From NCBI RefSeq assembly GCF_012641275.1, contig NZ_JABAIA010000004.1, forward strand, positions 620,001 through 684,000: 64,000 bases of DNA. The letters are read 5' to 3'. The translations under genes were made by a program, and so were the position numbers. The DNA is from Chitinophaga varians. Lineage in GTDB: Bacteria; Bacteroidota; Bacteroidia; Chitinophagales; Chitinophagaceae. Position 1 is the first letter of the stretch; each line of letters starts with the position of its first letter. Under the pieces are notes generated by a model, which had not been told where the DNA came from, made no database searches, and saw only the letters and a program-made list of their open reading frames with translations. Positions 43,965-52,229 of this stretch are shown here, one piece after another.

Positions 43965-44211
43965 AATTGGTGTTTTTAGTACACTATTTATTTTCTAACG
44001 GACGAAATCGGAATTAAGGTAAATATAGTATCAATATTTTGCAAATGCAGTACTTTTATTTCAACGGTAGTCTGAATATGTTTGTGAGACAATGATTCTT
44101 TTCCCGTTATGGACCCAACCAATTGATGCACGACCAATGCCTTGCTATTGGCTGTTCTTAGAGGATAAGCAGTGACCAGCATTTTTTTATCACTTATATA
44201 CCACACGCGTT

Positions 44212-45096
44212 ATGGAACTTGGAATACACAACTGGATGCGCTCCGAAACGATAGAGACTACCATCAGAAGAGTAGCCGCGCTCGGATATACCCGGCTGGA
44301 AATTGCCGGCAATCCTGAACAATATGATACAAAACACATCAATCAGCTCATGAAGGACCATGGCCTGTCCTGCTGGGGCTCCGTAACGCTGATGCTGGGA
44401 GAACGCAACCTGCTGGCCAGAGATGAAGCACAACGGGCACGCTCGGTACAATACGTGAAAGATGTGGTGAAAATGGTGAAGGAACTGAATGGCCATATGG
44501 TGTCGGTAGTGCCAGGCACCGTTGGTAAAATCGTCCCCGACGGCAGGCCGGAAGAAGAGTGGAAATGGGCCGTGGACGCATTGAAGGAGATCTACGATTA
44601 CAGCGAGGCGGCCGGCGTATTGCTGGGCATAGAGCCCATCAACCGGTTTGAAACGTACTTCATCAACAGAGCTGAACAGGCGCTAGCACTGGCGGCGGCC
44701 GTTGGGCCCAATTGCGGTGTTTGCCTGGACACTTTCCACATGAATATCGAAGAAGATGACATGTATGCGTCCATCAGAAAAGCGAAAGGAAAACTGGCCG
44801 GTTTCCACGTGGCGGACAACAACCGCATGGCGCCAGGCATGGGCCATCTCAACTGGGAGAAGATCGTGGCCACTTTAAAAGAGACCGGCTATGATGGCGT
44901 GCTGTCCGTGGAATTCTGTTCACCGCTGGACCGAACACCGGCCAATCCGTATCCGGATTCCATCGACGAGCACCCGGAAAACCTCTCGCCTGAGCAGGCG
45001 AAGTTCCTCGCAGACCACGGCAGTTCGTCCGTTACTGAAGCATTTTACACCATGCTGACCAGCCGGTCATTTAATACTTTATCAAAACTTATTTAG
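44212..45096 (+). CDS. Sugar (phosphate) isomerase/epimerase, xylose-isomerase-like TIM barrel
   Basis: Predicted 294 residues. Family and metal-site markers: LGYTRLEIAG near the N-terminus, GIEPINRFETY (Glu), VCLDTFHMNIEEDD (Asp and His), GFHVADNNRMAPGMGHLNW (His) and LSVEF (Glu). This is the layout of D-tagatose/D-psicose 3-epimerases and 3-keto-sugar-acting relatives, which use a divalent cation in the cytosol. First gene of the locus controlled by the divergent AraC regulator. Confidence 0.9.
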   Translation: MELGIHNWMRSETIETTIRRVAALGYTRLEIAGNPEQYDTKHINQLMKDHGLSCWGSVTLMLGERNLLARDEAQRARSVQYVKDVVKMVKELNGHMVSVVPGTVGKIVPDGRPEEEWKWAVDALKEIYDYSEAAGVLLGIEPINRFETYFINRAEQALALAAAVGPNCGVCLDTFHMNIEEDDMYASIRKAKGKLAGFHVADNNRMAPGMGHLNWEKIVATLKETGYDGVLSVEFCSPLDRTPANPYPDSIDEHPENLSPEQAKFLADHGSSSVTEAFYTMLTSRSFNTLSKLI

Positions 45097-45103
45097 AGAA
45101 CTG

Positions 45104-46270
45104 ATGAAAATAGCTAATGTAGAGGCATTTTGGTTGCGCTGTCCCGTTCCAAAAGAAAAACAACATACTTCAGATTATGGATTATTGGCCAATTTCGACA
45201 TGACGCTGGTGGTGATCACAACAGAAGACGGCCTTCAGGGATTTGGCGAAGCCAAAGCTGCTGTAGGATCTTCAGGAGTATGCGCCTCGATTGTAAACTG
45301 TATCGAAAATGAACTGAAACCTGCTTTAATTGGAAAACAGGTGAAAGATATCACCCGTCTCTGGGAGGAAATGTATAACGGCACCCGTGACCATTACGCG
45401 TTGTCAAGAGGCCGGAAGTTCCCGGTGCTTGGCAGGAGGGGGCTTACGGTATCTGCTATGAGCGGCATTGACACGGCCTTGTGGGACCTGAAAGGAAAAA
45501 TGCTGAACGTACCGGTGATGGACCTGCTCGGCGGCGCCTGCAGGGATAAGATGCCGGCTTATGCCAGCGGTGGCTGGGCAGACGCAGACAATATCGGCAC
45601 GCAACTGAAAGGCTACGTGGATAAAGGCTTCGGGGGCGTTAAAATGCGTGTAGGCGTTATGGATAGGACCGTGCAGACCAGCATTGAAAGAGTGAAAGCC
45701 GCCAGGGCCGCCCTAGGGCCGGACATCAAACTAATGACCGATGCCCACGGCACTTTCAGCGTGCCGGAAGCAAAACAATTCTGCCGCGGCGTGCGGGACT
45801 GCAACCTGTACTGGTTTGAGGAACCGATCAGCCCCGATAACAGAAAAGGGACCGCGGAAGTAAGGGCGTCCACTCATATTCCCATCGCGGCCGGCGAAAG
45901 TGAATACACCAGTTTCGATATCAATGAACTGTTGGACATACGCGCCATTGATGTGATACAACCGGATGCGGCCATCATTGGCGGTATTTCCGAGGCCGTG
46001 CGGGTAGCGCACCTGGCGACGGTACACCAGCTGGAGCTGGCGCCGCACTGCTGGGGATCTGCTTTCTCCTTTATGGCCGGACTGAATGTGGCCTTCGCAT
46101 CACCTTCGGCCACCATTATCGAGTTCTCCCTCGGCGGAAACCCTATGATGTATGAGTTGGTAAAGGAACAAATCACAGTGACGGACGGCCATCTGCCGGC
46201 GCCAACTGCACCAGGGCTGGGAGTAAGCCCCGACTGGGATTTTGTACGGGATTTTAAACAAAAAGTATAG
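45104..46270 (+). CDS. Enolase-superfamily enzyme (mandelate racemase/muconate-lactonising type)
   Basis: Predicted 388 residues. Metal ligands appear in LMTDAHGTFS (Asp), WFEEPISPDN (Glu) and AAGESEYTSF (Glu). The catalytic lysine region reads GGVKMRVGV, KxR rather than KxK, and a likely catalytic His is in LELAPHCWGSAFSF. Such enzymes dehydrate or epimerise sugar acids. Follows the TIM-barrel gene after 7 bases. The acid it acts on is unknown. Confidence 0.92.
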   Translation: MKIANVEAFWLRCPVPKEKQHTSDYGLLANFDMTLVVITTEDGLQGFGEAKAAVGSSGVCASIVNCIENELKPALIGKQVKDITRLWEEMYNGTRDHYALSRGRKFPVLGRRGLTVSAMSGIDTALWDLKGKMLNVPVMDLLGGACRDKMPAYASGGWADADNIGTQLKGYVDKGFGGVKMRVGVMDRTVQTSIERVKAARAALGPDIKLMTDAHGTFSVPEAKQFCRGVRDCNLYWFEEPISPDNRKGTAEVRASTHIPIAAGESEYTSFDINELLDIRAIDVIQPDAAIIGGISEAVRVAHLATVHQLELAPHCWGSAFSFMAGLNVAFASPSATIIEFSLGGNPMMYELVKEQITVTDGHLPAPTAPGLGVSPDWDFVRDFKQKV

Positions 46271-46285
46271 TGTAAATAAAGAGAT

Positions 46286-46774
46286 ATGGCTAAAGCACTT
46301 AAAATTAACCACGTTACGCTGATCGTTGACAATCTGGAGAAAGCCGGTGCCTTCTATCAGCATGAATTGGGCTTAACGCCACTTGCGGCCTTCAGGTTTG
46401 ATTACCCGGTGATGTTCTTCAAATTTAATGATGAACAACAATTGCATATTTCTGAATGGGAAGACAAAACATCGTTCCGCGGGCATATCTGTGTGCAGGT
46501 GGATGATTTTAACAGCCTCTTTTTCCGCATGAAGGAACTGAACGTAATTGACATCAATCCATGGGGAAAGGTGCGGAAACTGCCGGACGGCGCCATGCAG
46601 ATGTTTGTCCGTGATCCTGCAGGCAACCTGGTGGAAATATCTTCCTCACCGGATGCTGACATTGATCCGCGTATTTTTACGGACGAACTTTATGAAGAAG
46701 GGCTGTACGTGTCCAACAGAAACGATTTCAGGGGATACCGGTCAGATGATGCTACTTTATATCACGACAGATGA
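46286..46774 (+). CDS. VOC-family (glyoxalase/extradiol-type) protein
   Basis: Predicted 162 residues, two beta-alpha-beta-beta-beta modules. Metal ligands expected in INHVTLIVDN (His), QLHISEWED (His) and AGNLVEIS (Glu), so the site seems intact. The superfamily includes isomerases, lyases and dioxygenases; the gene is coupled to the dehydrogenase by a 4-base ATGA overlap, so it probably acts on an intermediate of the same pathway. Confidence 0.88.
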   Translation: MAKALKINHVTLIVDNLEKAGAFYQHELGLTPLAAFRFDYPVMFFKFNDEQQLHISEWEDKTSFRGHICVQVDDFNSLFFRMKELNVIDINPWGKVRKLPDGAMQMFVRDPAGNLVEISSSPDADIDPRIFTDELYEEGLYVSNRNDFRGYRSDDATLYHDR

Positions 46775-47721
46775 GAAAAAACGTACTACTGCTGGAAACT
46801 ATTACAGATGAGGCATTGGCTGTCCTCCGGGAACACGTGAACGTATTCACGGGATACAATGACACTGATTTAAAAGAAACACTCGATAAGGAGGATATCC
46901 ATGCCATCATCACAAGAGGGAAGGGGCAGATCAATAAACCGCTGATGGACGCCTGCCCGCATTTGGAGGTAGCCGCCCGGTGCGGCGTAGGACTGGACAA
47001 TGTGGACGTTGCTGAAGCCTCCGCCAGAAAAATAATGGTCATCAATGCACCGGGCAGCAACGCTGCCACCATTGCGGAACATACGCTGGCGCTGATGTTG
47101 ATGCTGATACGTAATATGTACGGATCGGTGGCGCAGGTAAAACAGGACAACTGGGGCTGGCGCAATCAATATGCCGGCGATGAACTGAACGGCAAAACCC
47201 TCGGCATACTAGGCATGGGGAATATCGGAAAACGGGTAGCCCGCCTGGGCGAAGCATTCGGCATGGAAGTCTGCTACTGGAGCAAGTCGGCCAGCGATCT
47301 GCCCTATCAGTTCCTGTCTATGGAAGCGGTGCTGCAAACTTCCGATGTGGTAAGTCTTCATCTTCCTTTCAATAACGAAACAAACGGCATTATCGGCGCT
47401 GCACAGCTCGGACAAATGAAAGCCGGCGCACTGCTGGTCAATACCGCCAGGGGCGCGCTGGTAGATCACGCTGCACTGCTAACGGCCTTAAAAGAAAAGC
47501 GCATTGCAGGTTATGCAGCAGACGTACTACCGGACGAGCCGCCGGTACAATCGCTGGAACTGGTGCATCATCCGAAGGTAATTGTCACGCCACATTCCGG
47601 CAGTCTTACCGCTACCACGTACAAGCATATATGTATGGTCACCATCAACAACGTAGTGGCCGCACTCACGGGCAAAGGCCCTGATCCAAAAAGCATTTAC
47701 AACCGGCACGCGATTCAATAA
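46771..47721 (+). CDS. D-isomer-specific 2-hydroxyacid dehydrogenase
   Basis: Predicted 316 residues. NAD-binding motif LGILGMGNIGKRVARLG, catalytic Arg in NTARGALVD, Glu in PDEPPVQSL and His in VTPHSGSLT. Reduces a 2-keto acid or oxidises a 2-hydroxy acid in the cytosol. Overlaps the VOC gene by 4 bases. Fits the end of a sugar-acid route after the enolase-superfamily step. Confidence 0.93.
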   Translation: MRKNVLLLETITDEALAVLREHVNVFTGYNDTDLKETLDKEDIHAIITRGKGQINKPLMDACPHLEVAARCGVGLDNVDVAEASARKIMVINAPGSNAATIAEHTLALMLMLIRNMYGSVAQVKQDNWGWRNQYAGDELNGKTLGILGMGNIGKRVARLGEAFGMEVCYWSKSASDLPYQFLSMEAVLQTSDVVSLHLPFNNETNGIIGAAQLGQMKAGALLVNTARGALVDHAALLTALKEKRIAGYAADVLPDEPPVQSLELVHHPKVIVTPHSGSLTATTYKHICMVTINNVVAALTGKGPDPKSIYNRHAIQ

Positions 47722-47770
47722 AAACAATAAAAGATCAAAAGGCACTATAGCAAAAGATGATCTGCGCTCC

Positions 47771-47801
47771 TTTGCGTACTTAATTAAAACAAAAATCTTT
47801 G
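47771..47801 (+). promoter_or_regulatory. Internal promoter before the ThuA gene
   Basis: TTTG (47771-47774), 19 bases, then AATCTTTG (47794-47801), one mismatch to TAnnTTTG. Start site near 47808, 24 bases before the ATG at 47832. Confidence 0.6.
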
Positions 47802-47831
47802 CGCACTTCGCGCGTAAAAATCCGCCGCACA

Positions 47832-48692
47832 ATGAAAAAAATTCTCCTTTGTTTATTGTTTATCGCCGGTACTGCCGGTGTACTCTTTGCCCAATCCTCC
47901 GGAAAGGTGAAAAAGCCACTGGTAGTGTTTGTGACCGGAGACCATGAGTATAGCAGCGAAGAAACGATGCCGCTTATCGCTGCCGCGCTGGAGAAGGATT
48001 ACGGCATGAAGACAATTGTGCTCAAAGCATCGCCTGATTATAACAGCGAAGAAAATATTCCGGGCCTGGAAGTCCTTCAGCAGGCGGACCTGGCTGTTTT
48101 TTACCTGCGCTGGCGCAGGCTGCCGGCCGATCAGCTGGCGCATATCGAAGCCTACCTGAAAAGCGGGAAACCGGTAATGGGCTTCCGTACCACCACCCAT
48201 GCCTTCCATTTCCCGGAAGGTCATGCCAGCGAAAAATGGAACGCCTTCGGCGAATTTGCATTAAACGCGCCTCCGGGCTGGGGGGGCGTTGCCAAACATA
48301 CACACTACGGACATGAAAGCAGTACGGATGTCAGCATCATCCCTGCGCAGGCCAACAACCCGATACTGACAGGTGTGGCAAAGAACTTCCACGTCCGCTC
48401 CTGGCTGTACCGCGTATTACCGGACTATCCGGTGAAAGGATCTACCTGGCTGCTGATGGGCAAGGCGGTCAACCCCGACAAGGAAGCTATCGAAAATCCC
48501 GTGGCATGGACCGGCACCAACTCCTTCGGCGGTAAAATTTTTATGACGACGATGGGCCACCCGGAAGACTTCCGGCAGGAACCTTTCCAGCGTCTCGTGA
48601 TCAATGCTGTCCATGATGAACTGGGACTGAAAGTGCCCCGCAAATGGAAAGGCAAAATAGATATCCGCGTGCCTTACCGTGTGGCGAAATAA
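47832..48692 (+). CDS. Exported ThuA-domain protein
   Basis: Start at 47832 (MKKILLCLLFIAGTAGVLFA), since the promoter lies upstream of it and this gives a clean signal peptide. The 286-residue product is a ThuA (glutamine-amidotransferase-like) domain: VVFVTGDHEYSSEETMPLIA, LAVFYLRWRRLPADQLAHIE, VMGFRTTTHAFHFPEGHA, TTMGHPEDFRQEPFQRLVI. ThuA proteins take part in trehalose/3-keto-sugar use in other bacteria. It precedes the cytochrome-containing lipoprotein after 40 bases. Confidence 0.9.
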   Translation: MKKILLCLLFIAGTAGVLFAQSSGKVKKPLVVFVTGDHEYSSEETMPLIAAALEKDYGMKTIVLKASPDYNSEENIPGLEVLQQADLAVFYLRWRRLPADQLAHIEAYLKSGKPVMGFRTTTHAFHFPEGHASEKWNAFGEFALNAPPGWGGVAKHTHYGHESSTDVSIIPAQANNPILTGVAKNFHVRSWLYRVLPDYPVKGSTWLLMGKAVNPDKEAIENPVAWTGTNSFGGKIFMTTMGHPEDFRQEPFQRLVINAVHDELGLKVPRKWKGKIDIRVPYRVAK

Positions 48693-48732
48693 GCACACAA
48701 CGTTTATTGATTCCCGTTAAAATTTATGTACG

Positions 48733-51700
48733 ATGTCCAGACTGTCTAAAATCGGTACGTATGTACCGCTTGTGTCCCTGGTATTGGCGATCATGATACT
48801 GGATGCCTGTAAGTCCGGCAGCCATGCCCCGCTCACAGTTTCCGAAGGCTCACACATCTCCCTGATTGGTAATAACCTGGGATCAAGAATGATCAACTAC
48901 GATAATTTCGAAACGGAACTCTATGTCCGTTATCCGGAATACAACCTGTTCATCCGCAATATGTGCGACGGTGGCGAAACGCCCGGCTTCCGTCCTCATT
49001 CCGCCCGTAACTCTCCCTGGGCTTTTCCCGGTGCGGAGAAGTTCCGCCCGGAACTGGCCAAACAGGTGGAGGAGATGGACAACCACAGCCAGGGCCGCTT
49101 TGAAACACCGGACCAATGGCTGACGAGGCTCAAAACAGATGTGATCATCGCCTTTTTCGGTTACAACGAATCCTTTGAAGGGAAAGCCGGCCTGGCCGCC
49201 TACAAGGCAGAACTGGACGCTTTCATCAAATGGACGCTGAAACAGAAATACAATGGCACTTCAGCGCCGCAGCTGGCGCTCGTTTCACCGATCGCCTTCG
49301 AAGACCTTTCTGATAAATATGATCTGCCCAACGGGCAGAAGGAAAATGAAAACCTGGCTTTATACACGCAGGCCATGGAGGAAGTGGCAAAGGAGAACCA
49401 TGTATTGTTTGTAGATGCCTTTACGCCTTCTAAAAAATGGTACGGGGAGACAAAGGAGCCATTGACCATCGACGGTTCCCAACTGAATGAAGAAGGGTAT
49501 AAAAAGCTGGGAAGCCTGCTGGTAGACCAGATTTTCGGGAAAGCTTCCCCTAAGGCTGAAGCCAACAGGCAGCTGGTACACGCCGCCGTAAAGGAAAAAA
49601 ACTGGATGTGGCTCAACGACTATAAAATCCCCAATGGGGTGCATGTATATGGCCGCCGCTACGATCCTTACGGGCCGGACAACTATCCCGCTGAAATTGA
49701 AAAAATCCGTGAAATGACGGCTGTCAGGGACTCCGCGGTATGGCTGGCAGCTTCCAAAGGACAGAAGAAAGACATCGCGCTTGCAGACAAATATACCAAA
49801 GTACTGCCGCCTGTTAAGACCAACTACAACCCGGCGAAGAATGGCAGTCTCCGGTACCTCAGCGGAGAAGAAGCGGTCCGTCAGCTGAAAGTGCCTCCTG
49901 GATACAAAGTGGAGCTGTTTGCCTCCGAAGAGCAGTTCCCCGATCTGGCCAAACCCATGCAGATGTCGTTTGACAATAAAGGTCGTTTATGGGTGGCCGT
50001 TATGCCCAGCTATCCCCACTATAAACCAGGGGACGCCAAGCCGAATGATAAAATTATTATCCTGGAAGATACCAATAACGACGGTAAGGCAGACAAACAG
50101 ATAACGTTCGCCGATAGCCTGCATCTGCCCATAGGCTTTGAGATAGCGCCGGAAGGCGTGTATGTGGCGCAGGGCACTAATCTTAAATTGTATGTCGATA
50201 CCAATGGCGATGATAAAGCTGATAAAGAGGAAATTCTGCTCAGCGGCTTCGATGACCATGATACGCACCATAGCAGCCACGCCTTTACCGCAGACCCTTC
50301 CGGGGCCATTTATTCCGGAGAAGGTGTTTTCCTGCATACCCATGTGGAAACGTCGTACGGCACGGTACGCGCCACCAACGGCGGTTTCTACCGGTACGAT
50401 CCCAGGCGCCGTCAGCTGGAACGTACGGCTCAACTGGAAATACCCAATCCGTGGGGGATCGCCTTCGATGACTGGGGCCAGCCTTTTTTTGCGGAAACAT
50501 CCAGCCCCGACGTACGCTGGATGCTGCCCGGCACGGTATTGCCCAGATACGGCCAGCATACACATAAGTCGGTACAGCTGGTGGAAGAGAAGCATAAGGT
50601 GCGGCCCACATCAGGCCTCGAGTTCGTGTCCAGCCGCCATTTTCCGGATGAAGTGCAGGGCGATTTCCTGATCAACAATACCATCGGCTTCCTCGGTACA
50701 AAAGAACACACTTTAGAGGACGATGGAACAGGCTATAAAAGCCATCACCGCATGGACCTGCTCGTAAGCGGTGATCCCAATTTCCGGCCGGTAGACCTGG
50801 AATTTGCGCCCGATGGTTCATTGTATGTCATCGATTGGCACAATATCCTGATAGGGCATATGCAACACAATGCGCGCGACCCGCTGCGCGACCACTCCCA
50901 TGGAAGAATATACCGCATTACGTACCCGTCACGCCCCTTGGTGAAACCGGCCCATATAGCCGGGGCCGGCATTGAAGAGCTGCTCGATAATCTCAAATTG
51001 CCGGAGTACCGCACCCGCTACAGAACACGCCGTGAACTGAGAGGACGCGATGTCTCCGAAGTACTCGCCAAATTAAAGATATGGGTGTCCCATCTCGATA
51101 AAAACGATCCCAGGTATGACCATCATCTGCTGGAAGGGCTGTGGGTGAGCTGGGGAATGAATAAAGTAGACCAGGACCTGTTAAAGCAGGTGCTGAAAGC
51201 GAAAGATTATCACGCAAGAGCGGCAGCGGTACAGGTGGTGCGTTATACCGGCCATCAGTTGCCCGACCAGGCGGAATTGCTGATGCAGGCCGTCAGGGAT
51301 GAAAACAGCCGTGTACGCCTGATGGCCATCGTAGCCGCTTCCTGGATAGGAAAAGAAAAAGGCCTGCCTATTCTGGCAGAAGCAAAGAAAATGCCCCTCG
51401 ACGAATGGATGATACATGCCTATGACGCGGCAGTGGCCCACTTAAAAGGAGAGAACGTAAAGGATGAAAACGAGGAGGGGAACAGCGTAAAACTGAAAGG
51501 CGCTGAACTGGCGCTGTTTAACCAGGGCAAACAGATTTATTCGATAGAAGGGTATTGCAGAACATGCCACCAGCCTGACGGGAAAGGGCTTCCTGACTCC
51601 GGTTTCCCGCCGCTCGCTCATTCTCAGTGGGTGACAGGCAGCGAGGAGCGCCTCATTAAGCTGGTGATGAAAGGCATGCTGGGCCCGATAGAAGTAAACA

Positions 51701-51921
51701 ATAAAAAGTACCCGGGCCAGGTGCCGATGACCCCATTCGGCAACCTCCTGAAAGACGAAGAAATTGCTGCAGTACTGACGTATGTCCGTAACAGTTTTGG
51801 TAACAGCGGAACGGCCGTTTCCCCGGAGAAGGTAAAACAGGTCAGGAAGAAAATAGAAGGCAGAAAGGACTTCTATTCCCCCGAACAATTGCTGGCAGAG
51901 CATCCGATGGAAAGGAAATAA
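48733..51921 (+). CDS. Multidomain lipoprotein: SGNH hydrolase, PVC-type dehydrogenase propeller, HEAT repeats and cytochrome c
   Basis: Predicted 1062 residues; lipobox ILDAC near residue 26. Residues 35-270 look like an SGNH/GDSL-type hydrolase (SLIGNNLGSRM, IAFFGYNESFEG, DGSQLNEEGYKKLGSLLVDQ). Residues 390-760 form the PVC-type membrane-bound dehydrogenase propeller (YKVELFASEEQFPDLAKPMQ, NKGRLWVAVMPSYPH). HEAT-like helices follow, then a cytochrome c with CRTCH at 942-946 and a likely axial Met in VPMTPFG. It would oxidise a sugar or deacylated glycan outside the inner membrane and pass electrons to the haem. Last gene before a strong terminator. Confidence 0.85.
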   Translation: MSRLSKIGTYVPLVSLVLAIMILDACKSGSHAPLTVSEGSHISLIGNNLGSRMINYDNFETELYVRYPEYNLFIRNMCDGGETPGFRPHSARNSPWAFPGAEKFRPELAKQVEEMDNHSQGRFETPDQWLTRLKTDVIIAFFGYNESFEGKAGLAAYKAELDAFIKWTLKQKYNGTSAPQLALVSPIAFEDLSDKYDLPNGQKENENLALYTQAMEEVAKENHVLFVDAFTPSKKWYGETKEPLTIDGSQLNEEGYKKLGSLLVDQIFGKASPKAEANRQLVHAAVKEKNWMWLNDYKIPNGVHVYGRRYDPYGPDNYPAEIEKIREMTAVRDSAVWLAASKGQKKDIALADKYTKVLPPVKTNYNPAKNGSLRYLSGEEAVRQLKVPPGYKVELFASEEQFPDLAKPMQMSFDNKGRLWVAVMPSYPHYKPGDAKPNDKIIILEDTNNDGKADKQITFADSLHLPIGFEIAPEGVYVAQGTNLKLYVDTNGDDKADKEEILLSGFDDHDTHHSSHAFTADPSGAIYSGEGVFLHTHVETSYGTVRATNGGFYRYDPRRRQLERTAQLEIPNPWGIAFDDWGQPFFAETSSPDVRWMLPGTVLPRYGQHTHKSVQLVEEKHKVRPTSGLEFVSSRHFPDEVQGDFLINNTIGFLGTKEHTLEDDGTGYKSHHRMDLLVSGDPNFRPVDLEFAPDGSLYVIDWHNILIGHMQHNARDPLRDHSHGRIYRITYPSRPLVKPAHIAGAGIEELLDNLKLPEYRTRYRTRRELRGRDVSEVLAKLKIWVSHLDKNDPRYDHHLLEGLWVSWGMNKVDQDLLKQVLKAKDYHARAAAVQVVRYTGHQLPDQAELLMQAVRDENSRVRLMAIVAASWIGKEKGLPILAEAKKMPLDEWMIHAYDAAVAHLKGENVKDENEEGNSVKLKGAELALFNQGKQIYSIEGYCRTCHQPDGKGLPDSGFPPLAHSQWVTGSEERLIKLVMKGMLGPIEVNNKKYPGQVPMTPFGNLLKDEEIAAVLTYVRNSFGNSGTAVSPEKVKQVRKKIEGRKDFYSPEQLLAEHPMERK

Positions 51922-51927
51922 TGCATG

Positions 51928-51967
51928 AACAAGTTGACGGGCGCCTGATTGAGCCCGTCAACTTGTT
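51928..51967. terminator. Terminator after the cytochrome lipoprotein gene
   Basis: AACAAGTTGACGGGC (51928-51942) pairs perfectly with GCCCGTCAACTTGTT (51953-51967), a 15-base stem with a 10-base loop, and T residues at its 3' end. It divides the enzyme genes from the SusCD pair. Confidence 0.8.
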
Positions 51968-52118
51968 AAATTACTATTTCACTTAGCGAAAATATTACAA
52001 GGAAGTATCAGCCTGGATATTTAATATTGTTAGGATATCTAATTATAATAGTCGGGTATATATTTATCAACCAGAAAAAACCACTGTAAGCCAATCATCT
52101 CCCTTTATTTTCTAATTG

Positions 52119-52195
52119 CTGGTTCCGGTGTCATACACCGGTGTGGGCGGCTATTGCCATTGCCCGGCCGTCTGTGCCCACGTGCCGGAAACCAG
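52119..52195 (+). ncRNA. Structured leader upstream of the second susC
   Basis: Two competing folds are visible. An outer stem pairs CTGGTTCCGG (52119-52128) with CCGGAAACCAG (52185-52195), one bulged A, and encloses a 6-base stem GTGGGC (52143-52148)/GCCCAC (52176-52181). Alternatively CCGGTGT (52125-52131) pairs with ACACCGG (52135-52141), using the same CCGG. The susC start is 34 bases downstream. 51968-52118 is AT-rich spacer with no gene. Confidence 0.4.
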
Positions 52196-52229
52196 GAACG
52201 ATCAAATTTAACCTGATAACTTTTTAACT

